In this document: piece after piece, positions 1 to 12,099 of the stretch | Layout of the letters: every line of letters begins with the position of its first letter | How positions within the stretch are numbered: position 1 is the stretch's first letter | Notes under the pieces: model-generated | The model's input: the letters and a program-made list of their open reading frames with translations, nothing else | Databases searched by the model: none | What the model was told of the DNA's origin: nothing | Origin: Haberlea rhodopensis | Lineage: Eukaryota; Streptophyta; Magnoliopsida; Lamiales; Gesneriaceae | DNA length: 64,000 bases | Reading direction: 5' to 3' | NCBI GenBank assembly: GCA_907163345.1 | Contig: CAJQUN010000001.1 | Coordinates: 2,728,001 to 2,792,000 of the forward strand | Position numbers and translations under genes: made by a program

Positions 1-125
1 AATGACCATATCATTGCAATGTCTTGAAGGGTGATGGTTGCCTCTCCGGATTTTAAATGAAATGCGTATATTTCATGGCACCATCTCTCAACTAAAGCCA
101 TGATGATGTGAAAGTCCAAGGGCAA
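1..125 (-). pseudogene. Plant mobile domain (PMD, MAIN-like) fragment
   Basis: Translated on the minus strand, this gives a peptide of the form HTFHLKSGEATITLQDIAM, a conserved PMD segment of MAIN/MAIL1-like proteins often annotated as 'serine/threonine-protein phosphatase 7 long form homolog'. The same segment occurs at 12425-12652 and 41300-41420. PMD proteins are plant-specific; host members act in silencing and genome stability, and transposon-borne members are known. Only a fragment is in the window, so the state of the whole gene cannot be judged. Confidence 0.7.
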
Positions 126-839
126 TTTTACCAAACCTATACACACCATAAAATCCAATATTGTGCAACAAACTAACAACACATATATCAAGTGGACAAA
201 GATTTCAAAAATAACTATCAGGGTTTCTACATCGAAGTGTTCTATCAATATCACATGCCCAAACATCCTCAGATCGATAAGATGACTGCAATGAAAGAAG
301 ATAATTCAATCGGGCTCGGTGCTCTCTGTAAATCCATCCTGAAATATTACACAATAAATATCAACATAACAAAAATATTAACATGGCCAACACCGCCGGC
401 CACCAGTCGCTGCCAGCCGCCCCACCGTCGTAGTCGAAAAACGCCAGTCATCGGCCGCCACCCCCAACGGCCGCCGGACGTTGACCTTACCGTAGCTTGG
501 CCGTAAATCGTCCAGCGGTCTCCGCCACTTATCTCCAAACTATAACTATCTTTTCAAATAACAACTACGAAACAACAAAAATCAAACACAAACAACAAAA
601 TAATGTAAATTCTACCACTTTCAAAAATTTATATTGCGAAAAAAATATTACCTCGGTTTACAAGAATGCTAAACAACTAGGCTCCATAAATTGTAAACCA
701 CAACAACTTAAGAAATTATGGAAAAAAGGTTGGAAGGATTTTGAGAAATTTGGGGGAGGATTTTCGCTTGAAACAAAAGAGTAGAAAGAAAGAAGAAGGA
801 AATAAAGGAGGAGAAAGAAGGAAGTGGGTGGCCGAATTA

Positions 840-990
840 ATGTATTATTGAAGGCGTCATCTGAGATAACGCCTTCAATAATATATTTTTTTAAAAAAAT
901 CTGAAAACATCATCTGAGATGGTGTCTTCACTCAAACGCTTTCATAAAGTAGCCACCTCAGATAACGTCTTCGATTATTTTAATATCCTT
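840..990. repeat. Palindromic subterminal repeats of the MULE
   Basis: Several short units built on CATCTGAGAT / CACCTCAGATAACG occur here. The unit at 847-879 is an inverted repeat with 11-bp perfect arms (ATTGAAGGCGT and its complement) around a short loop. Similar CATCTCAGATG units occur just inside the right end of the MULE at 13220-13420. Position and recurrence suggest transposase-binding or hairpin-forming subterminal repeats; that role is inferred. Confidence 0.6.
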
Positions 991-1052
991 CTCCAAAATC
1001 ATTTATTTTGTTGTATAAATTTTTTTTCCCGATTAATTAATTAAAAAACCCC

Positions 1053-2095
1053 TGCTATGACATACTTGCTACTTTATATTTTTCTAAAATAAGGTAATTG
1101 CTGGGAATTGCGCTTTGGCCGAATAAAGATTCGAAAAAGTAATCGAATAAGTTCCGTCCAATAAAATTGAAAATTTAAATCTTATGTTGAAAGTCGACAA
1201 CTTGAAATATTTCTTATATAGAACTTTGTGCGTTGGGTCGTTAATTAATCCAAGTCAAACTTTACGAGGGTGAGGCTGCCAAGCCCCTGTACGTGTGCAC
1301 GCCCCCATGCCGAACTGCGCTCGTGCATATGGCAAAGTTTGCAATGGGCGCGCTTTGAAGCACAATTTGCACTTCGCGCGAGTACACAGACGCTGGCGGT
1401 GGTCGTGTAATGTGGTCGATGTTGAGCGTCATAGTTTTCGTGCAGGAATAATAACCGTTAGATTGAAGTTGGGGATGAACTATATGCATCCAGGTCAAGG
1501 AGATGAGACACAAATAATGGTCATGATCATTTATGAAAAGATGCAATCTAAACCATATATCAAGATCTAACGGACCGGATAGAATTGTACATAAAAGTGT
1601 GTATATTCGCTCGTGGAAAGACCCTCCACGGCTCCACCCTCCAACTCTTTCCTCTTCTGATTTAGAGTGCTACTATCACAAGACACAATTTGTTGTTTTT
1701 GAGAGTCGCTGCTGTGTTCCAAAAGCACAGTATGTAGGAAAGATTGGTCTTAAAGAGATATAGTCCAGTCTTTGCCAATATTTCAGTTCGCCTCAGATTC
1801 TGTTGCAATAGAATTCTGTCCATTTCAGTTTTACATGTTAACCAGCAGAAATTGGTTAGATCATAGGTCGGATCCAACATGACTTTGGATTAGTCTTGAC
1901 CTACTACGACTTTAGAAATTGAAGTTTTTAGTTAAGAAATAAATGCATTCATACATACATACTATATACTAGATAATGAAGAAGAAAGTTGTATAATCAA
2001 TGAAACAGGTAGGAAAACAGACAATAACAATAAATTAAACACAAGTAAATTTAAACTTACAAAGACCTTACACCATTCAAAGCTAGATTCCACTC
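1053..2095. other. Intergenic region, no recognised gene
   Basis: Short open frames here (for example 1295-1570 and 1262-1546, antisense to each other) match no family I recognise and have no splice or codon context. The last roughly 100 bases before 2096 are probably the 3' untranslated region of the minus-strand DUF641 gene. Confidence 0.5.
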
Positions 2096-3605
2096 TCATC
2101 TATTCTTGGGAATCACATATACCCTTGCTTTGATAATCGACCCATTGGCAAGCTTAAATCCTGGACTCACTTGGAATCCTACAACCAACGAATCACCCAC
2201 CTTCGCACCCGCATTGCAACCCCAAATCCGAGCCACACTCTCCATATACTCGGAATGAAACTCGGCCCATCCACTCGTTTCAAAATGGCTAGGAGGTGAA
2301 TCCAAGGAAAACGCAAGCAAATGCAACAACCATACTGCCTTAGACAACTCCAAGAACTTGCCATAAAACTGACTTCTCGGGTGACGACCGTTCAGCAATT
2401 GCAGTCTCTGCTCCAAATCCCCGAACAACGATTCTTCCATCTTCGGGTGCACAATGGATAGATATTTCTTGATACAAAATCTTCCAAAACTACAAGTGGG
2501 CAAAACGTTGAGGAGGTCGAACGGGTCCATCGCCTTAATGTCTCGGTATTGAGCGAAGCAATCGCGACAGCTTTTATCAGGATGGGTCATCGAGGAGAGG
2601 GCTCCGTCCATGTAGAAGCCCTCGTGGCTGAATCCTTGGAAAATTTTCTTGTTTACATAGGATTCTAAAGCGTATTTAGAATGGTTGGCCCCAACTACAG
2701 AGTCTGTGAGAGTGGAAGTGTTTCCTGCGGTGTAAGAAGCAGCTTCTATGGATCTTACGACGGCTGAAATGTCCCATCGTGCAGAGTGCATGAGGGAGAG
2801 GAGTATGGATGCGAAGCATTTTGAGGCTTCTTTAACTGAGCTCATTGTGGCTTCGAATAGCTCTGATGCTGGAGCAACAGCGACTGTCAGCAAAAAGATT
2901 GGATCATGAGCTTTGTAGTCAATTTGTTGAGTTTTGTTTAGAAAAAAATTATTTCAAATATTTGAGCTTAGATGTTTCAACTGCAGTATCCACTCCAATT
3001 TCTCCATGCGACCTGCAACATAGAGAATATGAGTTACCTTGGGAGGTGCAACTGACACGTCTCTTGGACCTGCCCTTTGGCCTTCCGCTGCTACCAAACG
3101 AAGCCGTTTTGAGCTTCTCCCTCAAAATATCAACCTCCTCCTGCCTCACCTTCACTTCCCTATTCAAATCCTCCAGCGCCGCCTCGTACGGAGCCACCAT
3201 CTCCCTCAGCGTCTCAGTACCACCGATGCTCCGCCTGAACCTCTCCCTGAGCAGTCCCAGCCGCTGGATCTCAGCCACCACAGCCACGTCGGCGACACGC
3301 ATTCTGTCGTGATCCAAGGGGAAGTGCGCTTCCTGAAGGCTAACGTACGCCCTTTTCATTGCTGTTACGGCGTCAAAAACCTGGCCCATTAGCATCTGTA
3401 GCCCCATTATCTTGGGTGGTTCCTTCTCGCTATTGCTTAAGCTTTTTTCCCAGTTATCGCTGATACTAAACTCCTCCTCCTCCTCGCTTTGGTAATCGTA
3501 GCCATCTTCGTGGACGGTGGAGATGCCGCCGTGCTTGGGATGGAAGAGGCATGAAGCTGTGATACGTTGGATGATATGAGAAAAATTGGATACCTTGGTA
3601 GCCAT
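2096..3605 (-). CDS. DUF641 / GIL1-IRKI-like protein
   Basis: Two-exon gene, complement(join(2096..2883, 3038..3605)), 451 aa. The intron at 2884-3037 has a GTAACT donor and a GACAG acceptor and restores the reading frame exactly. The start was set at MATKVSNFSHIIQR, the usual N-terminus of this family. Exon 1 (residues 1-189) carries the DUF641 core, with MLMGQVFDAVTAMKRAY followed by QEAHFPLDHDRMRVADVAVV, then a probable coiled coil. Exon 2 carries the conserved C-terminal part ending in GFKLANGSIIKARVYVIPKNR-like residues. Length fits the family (about 425-560 aa). Relatives include Arabidopsis GRAVITROPIC IN THE LIGHT 1, UNE1 and the IRK-interacting protein, linked to light/gravity signalling and receptor-kinase binding; which orthologue this is was not determined. 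No frame breaks are seen, so it is probably functional. Confidence 0.9.
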
Positions 3606-4330
3606 TGATTTCTTCAGTCCTCCCCGGCTTCTGCAGCATTGGAGCAAACATTATAAATCGAAAATCACAAAATCAACAGTTTCAAAAAAAAAAAAAAAAA
3701 TTCACAAAATCAATCTAAATTACAACTTAATAATGTTCATATATAAATTTTATGTTGGTTTGAATGGATGTATCTGATTTGAACGGGAATTTGATTTGAA
3801 AATAGATTTTAAATTTGATGCGAAATGATAATTTCACAATTAGCATTATATTCATGTAAATTAGTAAATATTTGGATCTAAAATGCATTCATTATAAATG
3901 TATTCAAATAATTAAATTAATTTGAAATCAATAATTTGAAATTCGTGGTTTCAAATTCATTAATCCAATTGCACCTTTTTACGGTAGAGTGTAGCTTATG
4001 CAACAAAAAATGGAATGCGATATACAAATGATGAGTGCATTGTGTAACCAATTTATGTCGAATTCCCTAACTAAAATTCCATTTTAGTATATTTTATTCT
4101 AAATTAAATTGTTAAGATATTTGGATAAAATAAATTATTGTAAAAAAAAATAAGAGAGAAGAAAAACAAATCAAATGAGCCTAAGAGAAGAAAAATAATA
4201 AGCAAATATAACAAAGTATTGATGTTATTAAATTAACTAAATCAATTTTTGCGCTAAGCGCGACTCGAACTCGAATCAACTCAAACGAGACATGAGCTCT
4301 TATCTATCCAGACAAGATCGGTGAGCTCAC
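3606..4330. other. Intergenic, upstream of the DUF641 gene; MITE-like repeat near 3756-3975
   Basis: AT-rich sequence that should contain the 5' UTR and promoter of the DUF641 gene. A segment around 3756-3975 starts TTTGAATGGATGTATCTGATTTGAA and ends with a loosely complementary TTTCAAATTCATTAATCCAATTG-like stretch. It resembles the clearer inverted-repeat element at 5066-5308, so it is probably an old MITE copy. No coding frame is recognised. Confidence 0.4.
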
Positions 4331-4477
4331 CTCTGAATGTAATCAGTATGGGATCGTAGGGGAAATTTGGAATGCTTGGTTAGTGGATCCCTGTTGAATG
4401 GCACTGAGCCAACATATTTTTGCCACTCATCCTCCATGTCTTCACTCATTTCGCAGCTTCCAATTGTTTGCTTCTCC
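4331..4477 (-). other. Exon-like block, gene not recognised
   Basis: On the minus strand a 147-bp open block is bounded by a good acceptor (pyrimidine-rich tract then ATATGCAG at 4478-4485) and a consensus donor (AG|GTGAGC at 4330). It encodes about 48 residues, including EDEWQKYVGSVPFNRDPL and KFPLRSHTDYIQR, with symmetric intron phase. Codon use and composition look protein-like against AT-rich surroundings. I do not recognise the family and find no neighbouring exon in either direction, so it may be an orphan exon left by gene decay or carried by a transposon, or chance. Confidence 0.35.
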
Positions 4478-5065
4478 CTGCATATTAAATTCACCCCAAA
4501 CAAAAATAAATATTATATAATTTAATAATCATTTTAAGTTAAATTTTGCTTCATTTATCAAATAATTTGGAAAAATTAAATGTTTATAATAAGTAATTTT
4601 TCGTTATTTGACCGAACTTGTTAATTGAAATACGAATATGATCAAAATATCATCTCAATTAAAATGGTAATAATGTACCTTGAATCCTTACGAGTCCTGA
4701 AGGACCTAAGAAACATGTTTGAGATAGAAAATTAGATATAGCTTTTCGGGGGCAAATATAGTTCTTCGCTAACTCTTGGTATATATAGAACACCGCAAAG
4801 TTATCTAGCCTGGCTTCCTATAAATAATCTTGAATTAGTAGCAATTTACGCATGTGATATCTCTAATATGCCTTTTATATTACCGTCGTTTGTAAAAATT
4901 GCATTTCACATCCATATGATTTAAAAATATGCAGTTTACCCCACCTTCCATGGTTTTAAAAAATATGTATTTTACCCGTCTCCCCGTAGTTTGTAAAACA
5001 TAGTCAATGAGTAATATTCATATATTGGTACGACAGTGCATGTGACCAAATTACTCTAGGGCACT
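4478..5065. repeat. Intergenic; degenerate 'TTTGAAAAT...TTTACCCC' repeat at about 4860-5000
   Basis: At 4860-5000 three to four imperfect units alternate a run like TTTAAAAATATG with a run like TTTACCCC and TGGTTT. The same unit, in both orientations, forms larger arrays at 24230-24630 and 15540-15800. It is a dispersed minisatellite-like repeat with no coding content. The rest of the interval is AT-rich and unassigned. Confidence 0.45.
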
Positions 5066-5310
5066 TTTGGATTGATGTATTTGAAATTATGGATTTTAAA
5101 TCCACGTTTTTTCAAATTCCTTGAGTTGTATGGATGGATAAAATTCAAGTGAATTTCAAATTCGTTCTAGATTAAGTTAAATATTTTCAATGGTAATTTT
5201 GATGGATTTCAAATCCATTCATCTTGGATGACATTTGAGATTCATCTTCCAAATCCTTTCCCAAATCAAATCCTTCCACCCAAATCAAATACATCGATCC
5301 AAACATAATC
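5066..5310. mobile_element. MITE-like inverted-repeat element
   Basis: The ends are inverted copies of about 20 bp: TTTGGATTGATGTATTTGA at the left and the complement of TTTGGATCGATGTATTTGA at the right (near 5285-5308). The interior is AT-rich with repeated 'GATTTCAAATCCA' words. There is no coding capacity. A clean target duplication could not be fixed, so the superfamily is undecided. Confidence 0.5.
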
Positions 5311-6360
5311 CTAGTGGTTTATTCATGTGCATGATGTAAAATGATTTTTTTTAGTACAAAGTTACTAGCATTAGAATATTACCCTCGTGAATCATGATAG
5401 ATGCAATGATCCAAATTTGATATATGAAATTCACATAAAAAATGAACATCATATATCCAAATTAAATTTAAATCATTAGATCGAGTATAAGAGCAATACC
5501 CTTATGCTGGGTTGAGCTCACACGGATGAGGTATTGTGCTATCTTGGGATTGAACACAAACTTCTTCCCCTATGATAGAGGATTGTATTGCTTCAAACAA
5601 ATGGTGGTGGTAAAATGATAAATATTTTCATGTGAGAGATTTAAAAGTTCAAAATGTATGTCTACACATGTATATTAGATAATTATGGTTTATTTATTTA
5701 ATTATTTTTAAAAAAATAATTAAGGTTTATTTTGGGGATGTATAAGTTGCCACATATCCCTACAAAAATAATTGTCTATCACATCAGCACTGTCATGACA
5801 TTCAAGAAATCCACTGAAATGCCTCCCGAGTTAGGCAAGTAGCTTTGCGAAGGTCTTTAGTCCCAAGGAATAGTTTAGCCATCTTGGCGTTGTAAAATTT
5901 TAATTCGGTTCCCCTGTATAATATAAACTCAGATACCCAAAAAAATCACTTGATCAGAAGGTCAGAAGCTTAGATGAGAAAATTTGAGTTTATAGACACA
6001 CGACTTGTTGTGGCCTTGTCCAGATTCATTACCAGTTTTCTGTTGTGATTTTACAGTTTCTAAACTGTTGCTGTAGGTTTACAATTTCTGTATTTTCAGT
6101 ATAATTTATTTACCATTACAATTGTTTAAACTGATTCGATCCGTCAAATTACATATACAGTTCCAACAATCGTAAACTCAAATTTATTTTTTGTTTCTGT
6201 TCTTTAGTTTTTGGATCTAAATCAATTGGAATAATCCTACTTTACTAATTAGAAAAATTGTTGAATTTTTAACCAATCACTGTTTGTGCACTATCAAATG
6301 ATTTATACAGTTGTTTTTAAAAACCAGTTTGATATTATTTGTGCTCCGCCATTTGTGTTC
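5311..6360. other. Intergenic, no feature recognised
   Basis: AT-rich sequence without an open frame or clear repeat boundary. It precedes the Copia gag relic and may hold the decayed 5' leader or LTR of that element, but no LTR pair or primer site was found. Confidence 0.4.
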
Positions 6361-6720
6361 TGTTTTAGCTTATGGCTGACCAGATTCCAAAACGAAATGG
6401 TGAAAATATTGAGATTCCAGTGGTGAAAGACAATAAGGTAAGGGAGTTTTCACTCGGTTGACGCCGAGAAAGACTAAAGACGAGAGAGCACGCACAGACA
6501 TCCTCGGGCTAGCGGGGCTTAGGTCGTTATGCCAGTTCTGAGAAAGCCAAACCGAAAAAGTTCAAAGGTTCCACTTTAAGCATTGGCAGCAGAATATGAT
6601 GTTCTTCTTGAGTACCTTGAACTTGACCAGGTTTCTAATAGAGGAGAAACCAGTGGATGACAAAGATCACGAGTCTCAAGGACCTGATCAGGAGGCTGCT
6701 CATTATGGGGTCCTCGTTAC
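6361..6720 (+). pseudogene. Copia gag fragment (5' part)
   Basis: Translating in shifting frames gives a gag-like stretch from MADQIPKRNGENIEI to a segment of the type FKRWQQNMMFFLSTLNLTRFL and EEKPVDDKDHE. This matches the N-terminal part of gag of Ty1/Copia elements (UBN2/retrotran_gag type). It has stops and frameshifts. The 3' part of the same gag continues at 8520, with unrelated sequence between, so the copy was split by a later insertion and/or deletion. Confidence 0.6.
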
Positions 6721-8519
6721 TTAATCCATTATATATCACATCTTATACATATGTGAGTAGGCATTAAATAATTCCAATATACTGATTAAGAGTTTTACTA
6801 TGTTAGTTATTATAACATTTACAAAACCCTGACATAATTTACATCATACGTATATAAGAACAACCTAAAGAAGTTCAACTCCTAAGCACTGGTCCAGTTC
6901 GCAGCAGAAATTGACTCACAATCACGTCCTCCCAAGTCTATGAGCCCCTACAGAAACAATCACACAACATGAGTATTGATACTCAGTTCTATATCACTAA
7001 GAAACATAATACGATAAATCACTGTCATAAAATATCAACTGTGATTGTTCTGTACCATGCATCATAAAATGCAAATATGTCATGACATGTCTCATCCATC
7101 ATCATGTTATAATGGGACATATATGATATGCCTATCTCAGCTCAAAATGTCAGTGGAACCTCCTCACATCTTCATATTAGCAGCACATATCATATTTCCG
7201 TCCTCACATATTATAACAGCCAAAACATATACTCAACCAGAGCATACCACTCATGCCAAAGCATATGCTCGACAATAGTATACCTCTCATGGCATCAGTC
7301 TCAACAACATGCATGTATACCATCATTAATGTATACTCATATGATATCATCAATCATATAATACAATCTCAACATATAGCAGTAATATCACATCAATAAG
7401 TAATAAGTACTCGTACGTCAACAAGTACCTACTATGCGATACAATATATATATATATAGTCAGGCGTCGATGTTTAACCGTCTCTTTGTCCTGTCCCCTG
7501 TGATGATGCTACATGAATACCAATAATGTATCATGTTATAATAGGCTTCAAAATCAAATTCCACAAAATATCACATTTTTCAAAATATTAACCCTAGAGA
7601 TCGATCGCCAAAAACACGCGATTGATCGCCAAAACTTTCTGGCCAACCGTGATCGATCTCTATGTTTCATGCGATCGATCACTTCCTAGCGAGCAATCGG
7701 TACTACTAAGTGATCGATCGCTAAACACACCGCCTCTCTTGTGTTTAGCCTTAAGCGATCGATCGCCGCATATGTAGCAATCGATCGCTATGCTCTGTTT
7801 TTCTTAGAACATGGCGATTTTGAGCTTTCGCTCATGGTGCACCTCTTCCAACTCAATTTCTTCTACTCAAACATTATAAAAGCATGCAATATTATCATAT
7901 GAATAAAGTTCCTTAACTAAACACCTCAATTAATTACATGAAATCATATTTGAATTCAAGAATTTCCACTTCATATGCTTATCTTCCAACTCAACTTACA
8001 AACCAATACATACTAAGCACATAAAGCACATACACATAACTCTTACCCACTAGAACTAGTTCACAAGATTTGTGATTCCAAGCTTAAGTCCAAGATAAGA
8101 GTGCAAGAGCAAGCATGGGGTTGAGAGGAGCTTGTGTAGATATTTTGAGGTGAAATTGGTATACTATGTTTTTGAAATTTGATTCTGGGCTAATATATTA
8201 ACCTTCAACTCACATTCAAATGTACATGAAATGCTTATTTCAAATTCAAATGCATGCCAATGCATGATTCATTTGTTTAAGCACCTTAACTCAAATCCTT
8301 CATATATAACATAGTTGTCTTGCTACATGTTCAACATACCATGCATAAGTCATTGTTTCCAACTATGTTTACTTGCATGCACATTATTCTTTTCATCCAT
8401 TCTCAATAACTCACACTCGGACCCAAACCCGAGTCTATACCATTCCGTAATTATCACATAATTACGCCACAACCATATCACACATGTATAAGTCATATCG
8501 ATGCATTACACTCATCGAG
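6721..8519. repeat. Unclassified insertion inside the Copia relic
   Basis: About 1.8 kb of non-coding AT-rich sequence separates two parts of one Copia gag. It contains a short (TA)n run (7443-7460) and the GATCGATCGC cluster at 7600-7795. Its composition resembles a retrotransposon LTR or leader, but TG...CA ends, a target duplication and a primer site were not found, so its class is open. Small frames here (7045-7361) look accidental. Confidence 0.4.
7600..7795. repeat. Cluster of GATCGATCGC palindromic words
   Basis: Seven copies or near-copies of GCGATCGATCGC (variants GATTGATCGC, GATCGATCAC, AATCGATCGC) lie within about 195 bases, separated by 15-40 unrelated bases. The word is nearly self-complementary. 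Spacing is irregular, so it is neither a simple tandem repeat nor a CRISPR-like array. Function unknown. Confidence 0.6.
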
Positions 8520-9229
8520 TAAGACAACCGAAAAGTTGACAAGAAATCAATTGGAGTGATTTCCAAGGTCAACGTGGTTGAAGTTGGGGACAGCTCCCGT
8601 GGGAAAAAGCGTAAGCGCACTTATGATTCCAATGGAGATACTTAGAACATGAGGTTCACCGGTGATTATTACATGTGCGGTAAACCTAACCATAAGGCCA
8701 ATGTAAGGCCAATGACTGCTATCAACGCCAAACCATGGAGGGTAAAAGGAAGGCAGTCCCAACCCAAGGCAAAGGCAAGAGACATGTTCATCCCCACATT
8801 AATAAGGACAAACTGAGCTCAGACATGGATGACATGCATCTAACTGCTGTGGTGTCGGAGATGAATATTGTTGGTGGGAACTCAAAGGAATGGTGGGTGG
8901 ACACCGGAGCTACTCGCCACATATTCGCCAACAAATGGATGTTTAAGACCTATCAACCAGTAAATGATGAGCACTGCTACATGGAAAATCTAGCAGTCTC
9001 AAAAGTTGAGGCAAGGGTTATGCTAAAGATGACTTCCGGCAAAGAGTTGTCTCTTACCAATGTACTCCACGTGCCAGAGATCAGGAAGAATCTCATCTCG
9101 GGAGCAGTGCTGAACAAGAAAGTCATTCTGTCCAAGGGTGGTATGTTCGTGGGCAAAGGCTATTTGGTAAATAACCTCTTCAAGATGACTGTAACGACTT
9201 TAGCTCCTAAGGCTAAATCTAGTATATAA
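8520..9229 (+). pseudogene. Copia gag 3' part, zinc knuckle and protease fragment
   Basis: This continues the gag begun at 6361. A frame-shifted stretch has SKVNVVEVGDSS and a damaged CCHC knuckle (CGKPNHKA...). Then an open frame (8735-9229, 164 aa) holds WWVDTGATRHIF, the Copia aspartic protease motif D-T/S-G-A, followed by the region leading to the GAG-pre-integrase domain (LTNVLHVPEIRKNLISG). The reading stops at 9229; no integrase, reverse transcriptase or RNase H follows, so the element is truncated. It is not functional. Confidence 0.75.
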
Positions 9230-10626
9230 GTTGAGATTGATGTAAATGCAGCCAATGAGAAAAGCCCAACAATTTTGTTAATGAGAACAAAATTTGGTAA
9301 GTGAATTTTTGAATAGTCAATTGGCTAAAGAAATCCCACATTGGAACTTTGAGACACTTATTGTGGTACCCCAAAACTCGCCATGTAAATAGACAAAGTG
9401 TGACATCATATGTATAAAAGTTTGACATGATATACTAACGTGGCACCCCAAAATCATAATGCTTCTTAATATGGCACCCAAGTAAAACACACCCAGCCCC
9501 AAAATACAGGAAGAAACATTCGAGACATTTTTTTATAGACCATATACATGCATTAAAAGGCTCACATACGAGCCATGAATAAATGAATATAAATAAGAAC
9601 ACATAAATAGCATATGCATCAACTAATACTCGTACTATGCTTCTGAAAGCACTGTTATCCAATGAGATTCGAGCTTACTTCCCTGAGATAACGTAGTATA
9701 TGTTTTACCTAGTTCAACACAAACACCCCCCACACTTGGTGAACATATACCAACATGGCAATCACAATCATATCAACAAATACAATCGTAATGTAAGAAA
9801 ATAGCACTACTGGAAATGATAAAGAGATACTCCCTGAAGACGTCTGAACCAATATAAGCTTTCTCGAACTATTCATGTTTCACAACATCACAATCACCAA
9901 GTTCAACATCGATATAATATAATGTTCATCGAGGTAACTCACTGATTCGACGCAGCGTCATTTCTTTCTCACTTTCGTTATTAACAACATATCAAAGGCC
10001 AACATGCCTATCAACCACAACAACATCAACGGTTCCACATGTCTACCACGTCGTAGACATCAATCTCAACTTGCCCAGTCTGTTGTTCACATTTATCATG
10101 CACAATAACACATGTATATATATAATTATTTCATATCATACGTTGTCGTTGAGAAAATCGTAATTCGTCTAAAAGCTTTCGAACTATCGTTATTTCCAGT
10201 TGTGGAGTAATTGAATTGGACCAGTTAATTGTCTACACACAATAACATAAAATCAACAGCCATCACTTACACAATTAAGGTCCCAAGTTAACTCGCGCAT
10301 CCGCAACCGCACCAGTCGCGCAACAGACTTATGTGATCTAGATCATAAATTTTGTTGAGAAATTTTATGTATTTTATAATCAAACACTAGTCTACTAGAA
10401 TTTGGGGTTGAACTTAAAGATGAATCTAAATAATGCTAGACCATTAATTTATATACAATTAAAAACTTAGAATTAAAAATATGATGATGTCATTATGATC
10501 TTTTTATTGTATATTTGAAATTAGCAATTAATCGTTAATATTTAAATTATTGGGCCATATTTATTTACCCTTTCTTATATTTTCAGAGATATTTTAAATC
10601 ATACTTTTAAAAATAAATACGATACA
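9230..10626. other. Intergenic / decayed repeat, no gene recognised
   Basis: AT-rich sequence with CA-rich stretches (for example ACACAAACACCCCCCACACTTGG near 9718) typical of old LTR or leader sequence. No LTR pair, primer site or domain-coding frame was seen. Small antisense frames at 9219-9662 look accidental. Confidence 0.35.
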
Positions 10627-11084
10627 TATTTAGTTTGGGTTTTTTTTTTAATTATCTAACCTTAATATGAGAGGGCGATATCAATAAAATTATTCACCTC
10701 TATATAACCATGCGTAATGTTCGTATAATTCGTAAACCAAAATCAACGCAAAATCTTCGTTGTTTCCTCTGGTCGTTTCCTCCGCTCGGCACATTGCAGG
10801 TACGTTATTATATAAATAATCAAATTTAACAAAACTATATATCACGTACTAAGTTATAAATTTTGTCTTTATTTCTTAAGGTATGTAAATTAAAGTTTTG
10901 TTGTATTGGGAAGACGATATATTACAAGATTCGGAATCTGTTAGATATGATCGTGGCCCGTCAAAAGGCATGAGAATATCTCGCACTATTAATTATTTAC
11001 GAGTATTGAACGATATATATAATATCACTGGCATCAATCGTAACCAGTTCATTTTGAAAATATATATCCAGTGATTTTTCGGGG

Positions 11085-12030
11085 ATGAAACAAACAATTT
11101 TTCCCGTTGACAGTGATTACAATTTAGCATGGCTATTGGATTCTGAACAAAATCATAGTTGTTTGGAGATGTATATACAAACAGAACGAATGACTTATGA
11201 TTTTATTACAGAAACACCAATAAGTGGTAGTGATCCATTTCTAGTAGTTACAGAAAGACCAACTACCTCTAGGATTCAAGATGATGATCTCATAGTTGCT
11301 GAAAATATTGTTCCCGAGCCACTAGCAGATAGTTTTGCGGATTTTGGAGATGATATTCAGTCTGAACCGGAGGGGATTTCATATGAGGATGAGTCTGATG
11401 ACGATAAGGTTGATATTGAAGAAGTGCAGGTTAATGTAGCAGACACAGCCACTACAAATGACCATGACCTTTATCCAACAATTCCATTTCTATCCACGAC
11501 ATATCCAGACGTATTTTGGAGATTCGATCGACCTTCCAACTGGTATGTGAGGGAGTTAGTACGACTATTCCAAAGGAAATATCCATCTGAATATGGTATT
11601 TAAAGATAAATGTCATCTTCAGACAGCTGTGAAGGATTACTCTGTACGGATTACAAACGTGAGTATCTTGTTGTCAAAAGTACAAAAATATTATGGAAAG
11701 TGGTGCAAACATAGTACACCAGATATGCGTTGCAGATGGTTTCTGCGCGCCTCATTGAGTAAAAAATGGACTATTCAAACTAACGAAGTACTGGGGTTCT
11801 CACACTTGTTTTTTGAGTGATTTATCGATAGATCATGCAAATCTAGACAAAAATATGATTGCTATTTTGCTAGTGTGAATCGTTCGGTGTGATCCATCCT
11901 ATGAGATAAAGTATGTTATTCAGATTGTTAAAGATAAGTATGAATTTGAGATCCCATATGCAAAAGGCTGGTATAGTTTGAGACGTGTAGTTGAAAATGT
12001 GTTTGGAACACGGGAGAGCCAAGTTGTTAC
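11085..12030 (+). pseudogene. Truncated MULE transposase (N-terminus and MuDR-type DNA-binding domain)
   Basis: The N-terminal acidic part (11085-11603) contains DFGDDIQSEPEGISYEDES and ends VRELVRLFQRKYPSEY. It overlaps a shifted frame (11593-11820) encoding a MuDR-like domain: VFKDKCHLQTAVKDYSVRI and a C-rich MRCRWFLRASLSKKW segment. A decayed stretch to about 12030 reads like EIKYVIQIVKDKYEFEIPY...VVENVFGT, matching the segment before the catalytic domain of the copy at 37.8-38.3 kb. The DDE core and SWIM zinc finger are absent, removed by the internal deletion. Confidence 0.8.
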
Positions 12031-12099
12031 AACAAATATATTTTAATTATTACAACAAACAAACATATTATTTACATGTACGAGTTGCAATGCAACACA

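Larger units (their letters stand above)
1..1052. mobile_element. Right end of a Mutator-like element (PMD-carrying MULE), cut by window start
   Basis: This is the right-hand part of a MULE of the same kind as the one at 10637-13481. It holds a PMD gene fragment (1-125), a stretch colinear with 12590-12760 of that element, a GC-rich block (379-495), palindromic subterminal repeats (840-990) and a terminus ending in TTAAAAAACCCC near 1052. Read inwards, that end gives GGGGTTTTTTAATTAA, which resembles the GGRTTTTTTTAATTA ends of the 10.6-13.5 kb element. The left end and target duplication lie outside the window, so the exact boundary (1051-1053) is not proven. Confidence 0.7.

Noticed and set aside
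1262..1570. Small gene with overlapping antisense frames
   Set aside because: No family, splice sites or codon bias; the two frames overlap on opposite strands.
7600..7795. CRISPR-like array
   Set aside because: Repeat units are about 10 bp with irregular spacing and the genome is a plant; not a CRISPR.
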